DNA of 64,000 bases, from the NCBI GenBank assembly GCA_021287165.1, contig JAJTAY010000033.1:1-64000 (forward strand). Direction: 5' to 3'. How positions within the stretch are numbered: the first letter of the stretch is position 1; every line of letters starts with the position of its first letter. Below the pieces are notes generated by a model that saw only the letters and a program-made list of their open reading frames with translations, did no database searches and was not told the origin of the DNA. Origin of the DNA: Bacteroidia bacterium. GTDB taxonomy: Bacteria > Bacteroidota > Bacteroidia > Bacteroidales > F082. This document shows positions 16,976-24,773 of the stretch, piece by piece. The position numbers and the translations under genes are program-made.

Positions 16976-18547
16976 TTACTTGGCATAACTTACTGCACGG
17001 GTTTCGCGGATCACGGTGATCTTGATTTGACCGGGGTAAGTCATTTCGGTTTGGATGCGTTTCGACAATTCAAACGATAGCTTATCGGCATCGGCATCGC
17101 TCATACGATCGGCACCTACGATCACGCGAAGCTCGCGGCCGGCCTGAATGGCGTAGGTTTTAACAACACCGTCGTACGACAGGGCCAGTTCTTCGAGGCG
17201 TTTCAGACGTTGAATGTAAGCCTCCACCACTTCGCGGCGTGCACCCGGTCGAGCGCCGGAGATTGCGTCGCACACCTGCACAATCGGAGCGATGAGGGTT
17301 TCCATTTCGATTTCGTCGTGGTGGGCGCCGATGGCATTGCACACCTCAGGCTTTTCCTTGTATTTCTCGGCGATCTTCATACCAAGGATGGCATGTGGCA
17401 GTTCGGCCTCATTCGACTCGGCAATCTTGCCTATATCGTGCAAAAGCCCGGCTCTCTTGGCAGTTTTTACATTGAGTCCCAGCTCGGCTGCCATAGTGGC
17501 ACTAAGGCGGGCCACCTCAATGGAGTGCGCAAGCAGGTTTTGGCCATAGGAAGAGCGGTATTTCATGCGGCCTACCATTCGAATCAGCTCGCTGGGCATG
17601 TTGTGAATACCCAGATCGATGACGGTGCGTTTACCGGTTTCGATGATCTCCTGTTCGATCTGCTTCTCAGTTTTTTGCACCACCTCTTCGATGCGTGCGG
17701 GATGGATACGGCCGTCGGTAATGAGCTTGTGGAGCGAAAGACGGGCAATTTCGCGCCTTACCGGGTCGAAGCCCGACAGCAAAATGGCATCGGGGCTGTC
17801 GTCGATAATAATCTCAACGCCGGTGAGAGCCTCGAGTGCACGAATGTTGCGACCTTCGCGGCCGATGATGCGGCCTTTGATTTCTTCGTTTTCGATGTTA
17901 AACACCGTCACGGTGTTTTCGATAGTATGTTCGGCCGCGGTGCGTTGGATGGTTTCCACCACAATTTTTTTGGCTTCCATGGCTGCCGTAAGTTTGGCCT
18001 CCTCGGTGATTTCCTTGATGTAAACCATGGCTTCCGCCTTGGCCTCTTCCTTCATCTGTTCGACCAATTGCTCTTTGGCTTCGGCGGCCGATAGTCCGGA
18101 GATGAGTTCGAGCTGACGGGTGTGTTGCTCCTGAACTTTCGAGAGCTCTTCTTTCATTCGGTCGATTTCTTCGTTGCGACGGGCCAGATGCTCGGCCTGT
18201 TGGTCGAGCTGCTGCTTTTGCAATTGCACTTCGCGCTGTTTGCGGTTGAATTCCTCCATTTTCTGGTTGAGGCCCTGTTCACGCTGCTGCAATCGGTTTT
18301 CGCCACGTTGAATTTCCTTATTTTTCTCGGCGATAGTTTTGTCGTGCTCGGCTTTTAGCTGAAGAAATTTTTCCTTGGCCTGAAGAATCTTTTCCTTTTT
18401 AATGACTTCACCTTTTTCCCTTGCTTCCTCGAGCAGGGCTTCGCTCTTGCGCATAAGCGATTTGCGGAGCACGGTTGTTGTGAGCCCAATGCCCAAACCG
18501 CCTCCGAGTACAAAAAGCGCAATGTTGATGATGATACCTACTTCCAT
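16976..18547 (-). CDS. rny: Ribonuclease Y
   Basis: Membrane-anchored endoribonuclease that starts mRNA decay. The 523-residue protein shows the full family order: N-terminal membrane helix (residues 4-26), long charged coiled coil (30-205), KH domain with IIGREGRN at 227-234, and the HD domain with H341 and the metal pair H370-D371 (LLHDIGK). The length is normal and the start ATG is unambiguous. It lies downstream of zapA, separated by the 6S-like RNA. Confidence 0.96.
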   Translation of the reverse strand: MEVGIIINIALFVLGGGLGIGLTTTVLRKSLMRKSEALLEEAREKGEVIKKEKILQAKEKFLQLKAEHDKTIAEKNKEIQRGENRLQQREQGLNQKMEEFNRKQREVQLQKQQLDQQAEHLARRNEEIDRMKEELSKVQEQHTRQLELISGLSAAEAKEQLVEQMKEEAKAEAMVYIKEITEEAKLTAAMEAKKIVVETIQRTAAEHTIENTVTVFNIENEEIKGRIIGREGRNIRALEALTGVEIIIDDSPDAILLSGFDPVRREIARLSLHKLITDGRIHPARIEEVVQKTEKQIEQEIIETGKRTVIDLGIHNMPSELIRMVGRMKYRSSYGQNLLAHSIEVARLSATMAAELGLNVKTAKRAGLLHDIGKIAESNEAELPHAILGMKIAEKYKEKPEVCNAIGAHHDEIEMETLIAPIVQVCDAISGARPGARREVVEAYIQRLKRLEELALSYDGVVKTYAIQAGRELRVIVGADRMSDADADKLSFELSKRIQTEMTYPGQIKITVIRETRAVSYAK

Positions 18548-18593
18548 TTTTCAGATTCGTTGTTAATTTATTGATTATATGGAAGAAGGGAAG

Positions 18594-18793
18594 AAAAAAG
18601 CACCCGCTCAATTCAGGAGTTGGTAAACTCCTCTACGACAGGTTTTGGGTGCCTGTGTACGCAAACTTCCACTGGCCGGCCCGTGGGCCGGCATCCCGAA
18701 ATTTCGGGATTGAGGCCTGTTTTTGTTCGCCAGAGCGTTCCCAGCTTGGTTGTAATGTTGAGTTTACAATCACATCGGTTGAGGCGGGTGCTT
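18594..18793 (-). ncRNA. 6S-like structured RNA between zapA and rny
   Basis: The 284-bp gap between zapA and rny holds no gene, but its two ends pair. AAGCACCCG + CTCAA (minus strand 18793 to 18779) is complementary to TTGAG + CGGGTGCTT (18608 to 18594), giving a 14-bp closing stem with one bulged base, followed by a T-run that would act as terminator. Inside are further hairpins: TTGTAA/TTACAA, CTGGC/GCCAG, ACAGG/CCTGT, AGGAGTT/AACTCCT, and two apical palindromes at the exact centre. A rod of about 200 nt with a long closing stem is the 6S RNA shape, and zapA-6S linkage is known from enterobacteria. Not a tmRNA (no tRNA-like end) and not RNase P as far as I can see. Confidence 0.65.
18675..18710. 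repeat. Adjacent palindromes at the apex of the 6S-like RNA
   Basis: Two perfect palindromic units sit back to back: an 8-bp G/C stem with GT between the arms (18675-18692, GCCGGCCC/GGGCCGGC) and an 18-bp uninterrupted palindrome (18693-18710, ATCCCGAA plus its mirror). They resemble REP-type intergenic palindromes. I found no second copy of either in this window. Confidence 0.6.
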
Positions 18794-18831
18794 GCTTTTT
18801 CAAAGAACGGCCGAACAATGCAGCGGTCTTG

Positions 18832-19119
18832 TTATTCCGTTTGATCGCTGAGCAGCTGGTCGATCTGCATCAGCTTATCGGTCAGGTGATGGTCTCTGAA
18901 CTTCAGCTCTGTCTCGTTCTGTATGGCCGAAACAGCGAACTGAAGCGCCGCCATGGCCAACAAATCCTGCCTGTCCTTATAGGCTACCTGGCTCGCATAA
19001 GTGCGCACACTGTTGTTGATGGCAGCAGCAGCACGGCGAACCGTTTCCTCCTCCTTGCGACTGATGGAAAGGCGATAAGGCCGGTCGGCAATATTGATAT
19101 TTATCGAGAGCTCATCCAC
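18832..19119 (-). CDS. zapA: Cell division protein ZapA
   Basis: A 95-residue FtsZ-ring associated protein. The N-terminus INIADRPYRLSISRKEEETVRRAAAA is the ZapA globular head pattern (residues 6-31), followed by a long helix (QDLLAMAALQFAVSAIQNE) forming the dimer coiled coil. The start is a GTG at 19119; there is no in-frame ATG before the conserved strand. It is 13 bp downstream of a small coiled-coil gene and upstream of the 6S-like RNA and rny. Confidence 0.88.
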   Translation of the reverse strand: MDELSININIADRPYRLSISRKEEETVRRAAAAINNSVRTYASQVAYKDRQDLLAMAALQFAVSAIQNETELKFRDHHLTDKLMQIDQLLSDQTE

Positions 19120-19132
19120 TATTTTGATTCAT

Positions 19133-19420
19133 CTAACTGTTTATCAACGCTATACACTGTTCAATATCCCGCATCAATTGTTGAATCTTCTTTCTTCCTT
19201 CTTCAATTTCTTTGTCAGAGCCAAACGTATCGGCCATGACTTTTATGCTGTTTTTTGCTTTTAATTGTTCAACTTCGTTTAATAACCGTTCGTTTTGCTG
19301 TCTGAGGGTCTGCAACTCAACTTTCATCGCTTCGTTATCGGCTTTTAGCTGCTCGTGTGTTAGCAGCAGCTTTCGCAGCTTCAGCTCGATTCCCGCCAGG
19401 AGAAGGCCGGTTTGCGCCAT
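19133..19420 (-). CDS. Small coiled-coil protein upstream of zapA
   Basis: 95 residues, almost entirely a leucine-heptad coiled coil (about residues 8-60: LAGIELKLRKLLLTHEQL, LQTLRQQNERLLNEVEQL), then a charged helix ending in IEQCIALINS. No signal peptide and no catalytic motif. Size and composition recall ZapB-like division proteins, and its position directly before zapA supports a divisome role; that is inference. It carries the promoter of the zapA transcript. Confidence 0.75.
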   Translation of the reverse strand: MAQTGLLLAGIELKLRKLLLTHEQLKADNEAMKVELQTLRQQNERLLNEVEQLKAKNSIKVMADTFGSDKEIEEGRKKIQQLMRDIEQCIALINS

Positions 19421-19451
19421 CGTACAAAAAAACTTTATTCAATAACATCTG

Positions 19452-19459
19452 CAAATGTA
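19452..19459 (-). promoter_or_regulatory. -7 promoter box for the coiled-coil/zapA operon
   Basis: TACATTTG on the minus strand, 31 bp before the ATG at 19420. A TTGC lies 19 bp upstream (19479-19482), close to the TTTG -33 element. Confidence 0.6.
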
Positions 19460-19592
19460 CACAAGCGCGGGCGGATACGCAAGTAAATCTATATATAATT
19501 GATTGTCAGTTGTTTTTCGGATACCTTCAAATTATCCAGGACTTTTTCCGGAATTATTTTGTTTTTAAGATGCCTAATCAATCAAAACCATT

Positions 19593-19600
19593 TAGCTTTG
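19593..19600 (+). promoter_or_regulatory. -7 promoter box for the DUF2851 gene
   Basis: TAGCTTTG, 47 bp before the ATG at 19648. It makes the earlier in-frame codon at 19612 an unlikely start because transcription would begin at about that point. The 227-bp divergent gap holds nothing else visible. Confidence 0.5.
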
Positions 19601-19647
19601 GGTTGAACTGATTGTTTTTCGGCCAACCTCAAAGATGCCCCGGCTTT

Positions 19648-20934
19648 ATGAATGAGTTTTTCCTGATCTACCTGTGGGAACAAAAGCTGTTTCGCCTGCC
19701 ACTGCAGACGACTGACGGACAAGATGTTGAAGTTCTTTTTCCGGGCATACGCAACCATGATGCAGGCCCCGACTTTGCACAGGCACGCATCCGAATAGGC
19801 CAGACACTTTGGGCCGGCAGTGTCGAGATGCACATCAACGCAACCGACTGGTACAAACACAGGCACGATGCCGACCCTGCATACGAAAATGTGGTGCTGC
19901 ATGTTGTTTATCAGGAAGACAAAAAAGTTTTCGATAAAAACAGAAATCCACTAGCCACGCTGGAGGCAAAAGGCAGATTCGACGAACACCTGCTGCTCAA
20001 TTACCGACGGTTTGCCGACAGCCGGGCATGGCTGCCATGTCACCGGCTGGCTGGAACGGTTCAGCGCTTTACCTGGCTGGCATGGCTCGATCGAATGGCC
20101 TCGGAGCGCTTTGAAGATAAGACACAGCTGGTGCTCGAACTGGCTGCCGCAACCGGCTTCGACTGGGATGAGACGTTTTGGAGGCTACTACTGGCGAACC
20201 TGGGTTTCAAAGTCAATCAGGAAGCCTTCGAAAGGCTTGCCAGAATGCTGCCTTTCAACCTCATGCTTCGCCATGCAGACCAGCTCATTCAGCTTGAAGC
20301 CCTTTTGCTGGGTGCAGCCGGACTGCTTGAAGGAAGCTTTGATGACGATTATGCTGCCAGACTTAAAAGCGAATTCAACTTTTTGAAATCCAAATACAAC
20401 CTAAGTATCATGCCCGCCGGCAGCTGGAAATTTATGCGTATGCGCCCGGCCAATTTCCCCAGCCTGCGCATGGCTCAGGCTGCCATGTTGGTTCACCGGC
20501 ATGGCCGACTTTTTTCGAAAGTGATGGACGAATCGCCTGAAAGGCTATCAGAAATGTTCAGTGTTGAAGCAGGAGAATATTGGAACACCCATTATCGTCC
20601 CGGAGAGCCCTCGCCCAATAAAACTAAGAAGCTCGGCGAAGACGCTGTAAACCTGATACTTATCAACACGGTGGCGAGAGTGCTGTTTGCCTGGGGTCAT
20701 GCCCATCACGATTTGCAAAAGAAAGACAAGGCCTTGATGCTGCTCGAGGCACTTCCACCCGAGAACAACAAGCTGACAAGGCAATTTGAAGAAGCCGGCA
20801 TAAAGGCAACAAATGCCTTGCATTCGCAGTCGCTCATGCATCTGCACCGCTATTATTGCGCCCCGCGGAAGTGCCTTGAGTGTCGGATAGGGCATGTGCT
20901 CATACGCAACAGCTCTATGGAAGAGAACTCCTGA
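19648..20934 (+). CDS. DUF2851 family protein
   Basis: 428 residues from the ATG at 19648 (MNEFFLIYLWEQKLF, the usual start of this family). It matches the Bacteroidota/Chlorobi family DUF2851: LFPGIRNHDAGPDFAQARI and WAGSVEMHINATDWYKH near the N-terminus, and a C-terminal RYYCAPRKCLECRIG with three cysteines that could bind metal. The N-terminal acidic/Glu-Met-His pattern (GPDF then GSVEMH) resembles a PD-(D/E)XK-type nuclease core, but this is my own reading. Function is not established. Confidence 0.8.
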   Translation: MNEFFLIYLWEQKLFRLPLQTTDGQDVEVLFPGIRNHDAGPDFAQARIRIGQTLWAGSVEMHINATDWYKHRHDADPAYENVVLHVVYQEDKKVFDKNRNPLATLEAKGRFDEHLLLNYRRFADSRAWLPCHRLAGTVQRFTWLAWLDRMASERFEDKTQLVLELAAATGFDWDETFWRLLLANLGFKVNQEAFERLARMLPFNLMLRHADQLIQLEALLLGAAGLLEGSFDDDYAARLKSEFNFLKSKYNLSIMPAGSWKFMRMRPANFPSLRMAQAAMLVHRHGRLFSKVMDESPERLSEMFSVEAGEYWNTHYRPGEPSPNKTKKLGEDAVNLILINTVARVLFAWGHAHHDLQKKDKALMLLEALPPENNKLTRQFEEAGIKATNALHSQSLMHLHRYYCAPRKCLECRIGHVLIRNSSMEENS

Positions 20935-21091
20935 AAGAACCGGGAATTTACGCTCATCGCAGCCGATTGACAGAAATCTGGGTATTGCCTGAACTTTAGT
21001 CTTGGCAAGCCCGAACATTTTTTCCAAATTTGCCGGCTGTGCAATAAATACTGCACGCGAACCAAAGCTGAAAACCCCTAATCCTGAAAGC

Positions 21092-22489
21092 ATGCAAAAT
21101 CTCCTTGGAATTATCGACAGTGCGATACAGTGGTATAACGATTATATCGGCGGCTATCTCATTCTGGCTATGCTCATTCCCACGGGTCTGTGGTTCATGT
21201 TTAAGCTGCGCTTTATCAACCTGACAAGAATTGGGCATGCCATTAAAGTGGTTCAGGGGAAATATGACGTAAAAGGTGCCGAGGGCGACGTAAACCATTT
21301 CAAGGCGCTCACCACAGCCCTCTCGGCTACGGTAGGCACCGGCAATATCGTTGGTGTAGCACTGGCCATTTACCTGGGCGGTCCGGGAGCGGTGTTTTGG
21401 ATGTGGGTGACCGGACTGCTGGGCATGATGCTGAAGTATTCGGAGGTGACGCTGGCACAGAAGTACCGCAAATTCAACAGCGATGGCACCGTTACCGGAG
21501 GTCCGATGTATTACATGGAGTTTGGCCTGCGGCACAAGCTCGGACGCTGGGCAAAGGTGCTTGCACTTGTTTTTGCTTCGGCCACCGTACTGTGTTCGCT
21601 GGGTACCGGCAATATGGCTCAATCCAACTCCATGGCCGATGCGCTTCAAACCAGCTACAGCATTCCGGTCTGGCTTTCTGGAGGTATTATCACCGCTTTG
21701 GTGCTCCTCGTAATTGTCGGTGGCATTAAACGCCTTGGCGAGGTCACTTCGAGGCTGGTTCCCTTTATGGCTATCATTTATGTTGCCGCTGCATTGGTGG
21801 TTATCATAGCCGAGTATGACCACATACCACGTGCCTTTGCCATGATTTTCGAGGGTGCTTTCACCGGAACCGGCGCTACAGGAGGCTTTGTAGGCAGCAC
21901 ATTTATCATGACCATGATCTGGGGTGTGCGCCGCGGATTGTTCAGCAATGAAGCCGGGCAAGGCTCAGCGCCCATAGCCCATGCCGCTGCACGCACAAAA
22001 TATCCTGCCCGTGAAGGCGTGGTGGCCTTGCTCGAACCTATGATCGACACCATCATCATTTGCACGATGACTGCTTTGATGATCATCGTAACCGACGCCT
22101 GGCAAAGCGGCGTGAAAGGCGTGGGCATGACCGTAATGGCCATGAATACCGGCCTGCACCGCTTTGGCATCGACGGTATGGGCGGTCACATCATCACCCT
22201 GGGCATCCTGCTATTTGCATTTTCTACCATTATCAGCTGGTCATACTACGGCTCAAGAGCTGCCATTTACCTTGTGGGCGAACATGCAGTTAAGCCTTTT
22301 CTGTATGTTTACGCCCTGTTTGTTTTCTTTGGATCGGTGTGGGGCCTCGATATTGTATGGCATTTTGTGGATATGGTGATTACTTTTATGACCATCCCCA
22401 ACCTCATTGCCCTGCTGTTGCTTTCGGGCGTTGTGGTGCGCGAGACTAAGGCATATTTTAGTGCCATGAAGGAGATGAAGACAAAATAA
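21092..22489 (+). CDS. Alanine/glycine:cation symporter (first of tandem pair)
   Basis: AGCS family sodium- or proton-coupled uptake of alanine or glycine. 465 residues, about 11 membrane segments. Family motifs: [41 protein letters not shown] and RRGLFSNEAGQGSAPIAHAA. I chose the ATG at 21092 (MQNLLGIID); the frame continues upstream to a TTG at 21002, but the family starts here. It is followed after 4 bp by a second AGCS gene. Confidence 0.9.
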   Translation: MQNLLGIIDSAIQWYNDYIGGYLILAMLIPTGLWFMFKLRFINLTRIGHAIKVVQGKYDVKGAEGDVNHFKALTTALSATVGTGNIVGVALAIYLGGPGAVFWMWVTGLLGMMLKYSEVTLAQKYRKFNSDGTVTGGPMYYMEFGLRHKLGRWAKVLALVFASATVLCSLGTGNMAQSNSMADALQTSYSIPVWLSGGIITALVLLVIVGGIKRLGEVTSRLVPFMAIIYVAAALVVIIAEYDHIPRAFAMIFEGAFTGTGATGGFVGSTFIMTMIWGVRRGLFSNEAGQGSAPIAHAAARTKYPAREGVVALLEPMIDTIIICTMTALMIIVTDAWQSGVKGVGMTVMAMNTGLHRFGIDGMGGHIITLGILLFAFSTIISWSYYGSRAAIYLVGEHAVKPFLYVYALFVFFGSVWGLDIVWHFVDMVITFMTIPNLIALLLLSGVVVRETKAYFSAMKEMKTK

Positions 22490-22493
22490 AGGC

Positions 22494-24131
22494 ATGACGC
22501 GCATGCTCCATAAGTCGCTTGCCAGCCTGATCACGGTATTGTTGTTGCTGCTTTGCAACCACGCACAGGCCTCGGCCGATAGTGTTGCTGTAAAAAAGGA
22601 TAGTCCCGGCGACCGCATCAACAGGGCTTTTACACCGCTGGTCGAAGGACTTACGAAGGTATTATTCTGGGACCCCTTCGAAGCCATTGGCATCTACGAC
22701 CCAGTGCAATACAATGCCGATGGAAGTCCGGTGACCGATGAAAATGGCCGAATTGTCAAGGCGCCCCTGAAGCTCATCGTAATCTGGCTGATGGCCGGAG
22801 GATTGTTCTTCACCTTTTTTCTGAGGTTTATCAATATTCGCGGGTTCCGGCATGCACTGCGCTTGATTCGCGGACGGTTTTCCAACAAAACAGACCAGGG
22901 CGAGGTAACACATTTTCAAGCGCTTACAACCGCCTTATCTGCTACTGTGGGGCTGGGGAATATAGCAGGCGTTGCCATTGCCGTTTCCATTGGCGGACCA
23001 GGTGCTACGGTGTGGATGATTTTGGCCGGGTTGCTGGGCATGTCGCTCAAGTTTGCCGAGTGTACATTGGGCTTAAAATACCGCCGGATCGACGGGCTCG
23101 GAAGGGTGTCGGGCGGCGCTATGTATTACCTGCGCGACGGCTTGGCGGCCAGAGGCATGAAACACCTGGGTTATTTACTGGCCTTGATGTTTTCAGTAAT
23201 GGTCGTTGGCGGGGCTGTAGGGGGCGGCAATATGCTGCAGGCCAATCAGGCGTATGAGCAGACTGCAATCTTTTTCCCTGTCCTGCGGGGCAATGGTTTT
23301 TGGTATGGTCTGGTATTGGCGCTTTTGGTAGGTTTGGTTATCGTTGGCGGCATTCGCAGCATCGCCCGTGTTACCTCGAAGATAGTGCCTTTCATGGCAG
23401 CGCTCTACGTTATGGCATCGCTGGTAATTATTGGCATGCACCTCGACTTCGTACCCGATGCACTCAGGCTAATCTGGAACGGGGCTTTTGATGCCGATGC
23501 CATGAAAGGCGGTTTTTTTGGCGTGCTGATTTATGGCTACCAGCGCGGCGCCTTTTCGAACGAAGCCGGCATTGGCTCGGCCAGCATCGCCCATTCGGCC
23601 GCGCGCACAAGCGAGCCGGTGAGCGAAGGCATAGTGGCGCTACTCGAACCATTTGTCGATACGGTCATTATTTGCACTATGACTGCACTGGTTATTATCT
23701 TTTCAGGGGTCGATACCTCGGCCGGACTGCAGGGCGTTCAGCTTACCACGGCAGCCTATGGCTCGGTGATTTGGTGGTTTCCATACGTATTGCTGGTGGC
23801 GGTAACCTTGTTTGCCTTCAGCACCATGATCTCATGGTCCTACTACGGCCTCAAAGGATTCGACTTTCTCTTCGGTGGATTGAGCCAACGTTATTTTGGC
23901 ACGCGTCAGGTGGCCGGTCAGGCTTTCAATTTGTTTTTTCTGTTTTGCATAGTCGTGGGCACGAGCAGCGATCTGGGCCCTGTGATGGACTTTTCGGACA
24001 TGATGATTTTGTGTATGGCGCTGCCAAATCTTCTCGGGCTTTACATTCTTGCCCCGGAAGTGAAAGCCGACCTGAAGGCTTATTTAGTAAAATTGAAACA
24101 GGGAAAGTTGCGCCCTGACATGAAGGCTTAA
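22494..24131 (+). CDS. Alanine/glycine:cation symporter (second, N-terminally extended)
   Basis: 545 residues of the same family as the preceding gene, with matching motifs ([39 protein letters not shown]). It differs by an N-terminal extension of about 80 residues that begins with a signal-peptide-like helix ([18 protein letters not shown]) and a periplasmic-looking linker before the first membrane segment. The pair probably arose by duplication and is co-transcribed. Its stop overlaps the stop of the convergent msrB gene. Confidence 0.9.
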   Translation: MTRMLHKSLASLITVLLLLLCNHAQASADSVAVKKDSPGDRINRAFTPLVEGLTKVLFWDPFEAIGIYDPVQYNADGSPVTDENGRIVKAPLKLIVIWLMAGGLFFTFFLRFINIRGFRHALRLIRGRFSNKTDQGEVTHFQALTTALSATVGLGNIAGVAIAVSIGGPGATVWMILAGLLGMSLKFAECTLGLKYRRIDGLGRVSGGAMYYLRDGLAARGMKHLGYLLALMFSVMVVGGAVGGGNMLQANQAYEQTAIFFPVLRGNGFWYGLVLALLVGLVIVGGIRSIARVTSKIVPFMAALYVMASLVIIGMHLDFVPDALRLIWNGAFDADAMKGGFFGVLIYGYQRGAFSNEAGIGSASIAHSAARTSEPVSEGIVALLEPFVDTVIICTMTALVIIFSGVDTSAGLQGVQLTTAAYGSVIWWFPYVLLVAVTLFAFSTMISWSYYGLKGFDFLFGGLSQRYFGTRQVAGQAFNLFFLFCIVVGTSSDLGPVMDFSDMMILCMALPNLLGLYILAPEVKADLKAYLVKLKQGKLRPDMKA

Positions 24132-24643
24132 GGCGCCGGCCGAAATTCAATACTTGCTGAATTGACACAATACCGCAGGCCCGTTGGTTTCGGACCATCG
24201 GTGAAAACATGCCCAAGGTGGCCATCGCAGGCCGCACATTTTATCTCGGTTCGGTACATGCCATAGCTGGTGTCGGGCAGCTCCCTGATGCTTTTTTTAT
24301 CAACTGCGGCAAAAAAGCTGGGCCAGCCAGATCCGGAATCGTATTTTGTATCGGAGGTAAATAACACCGCTCCGCAACCGGCGCAGTGGTAACTGCCTTT
24401 TTCCTTATGATTCCAGTATTTCCCGGTGAAAGGAGGCTCGGTGCTGCACTGGCGCAGGATTTTGTAACGCTCCGGGCCAAGTTCGGCAAGCCATTCCGCT
24501 TCAGTTTTTTCAATACGCTTAATCATGTCCGTATTTATTTGCGCTGTTGTTTGCTGTGTGCTGTCGGTTGAAACAGGCTTCATGTTTTGACTGCAGGCCG
24601 AAAGCAACATTATCAACAAAACTAACAATGATAACTGTTTCAT
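24128..24643 (-). CDS. msrB: Peptide-methionine (R)-S-oxide reductase, lipoprotein form
   Basis: Repairs methionine-R-sulfoxide in oxidised proteins. From the ATG at 24643 it has 171 residues: a lipoprotein signal with lipobox LSAC (C17), a linker, then the MsrB domain. Zinc cysteines are C87/C90 (CAGC) and C136/C139 (CAAC), the catalytic Cys is C159 in RYCVNS, and C66 in [10 protein letters not shown] is a likely resolving Cys. The lipid anchor places it in the periplasm or outer membrane. An in-frame start at 24694 is possible but would bury the signal peptide. Confidence 0.92.
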   Translation of the reverse strand: MKQLSLLVLLIMLLSACSQNMKPVSTDSTQQTTAQINTDMIKRIEKTEAEWLAELGPERYKILRQCSTEPPFTGKYWNHKEKGSYHCAGCGAVLFTSDTKYDSGSGWPSFFAAVDKKSIRELPDTSYGMYRTEIKCAACDGHLGHVFTDGPKPTGLRYCVNSASIEFRPAP

Positions 24644-24738
24644 AATATCCGTTGAAAAGCAAATAACAGCGCAAACAGTGCTGTTGTTCAACATTGTTCG
24701 CTTACCGGGTCTAATTCAGAACCAGATATGGCTTTTCG

Positions 24739-24746
24739 TATATTTG
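24739..24746 (+). promoter_or_regulatory. -7 promoter box for the sensor kinase pair
   Basis: TATATTTG, 27 bp before the ATG at 24774 and inside the stretch that an earlier in-frame start at 24678 would translate. It therefore supports the later start. Confidence 0.5.
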
Positions 24747-24773
24747 TCCAATTATCAACCACAAAAGCGACCT

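Noticed and set aside
20996..21961. 321-residue minus-strand open frame opposite the first AGCS gene
   Set aside because: His/Gly-rich mirror of a membrane protein gene; no start context or domain.
24674..24685. Short inverted repeat AACAG/CTGTT in the msrB-kinase gap
   Set aside because: Five-base arms with a two-base spacer are expected by chance; no promoter element overlaps it.
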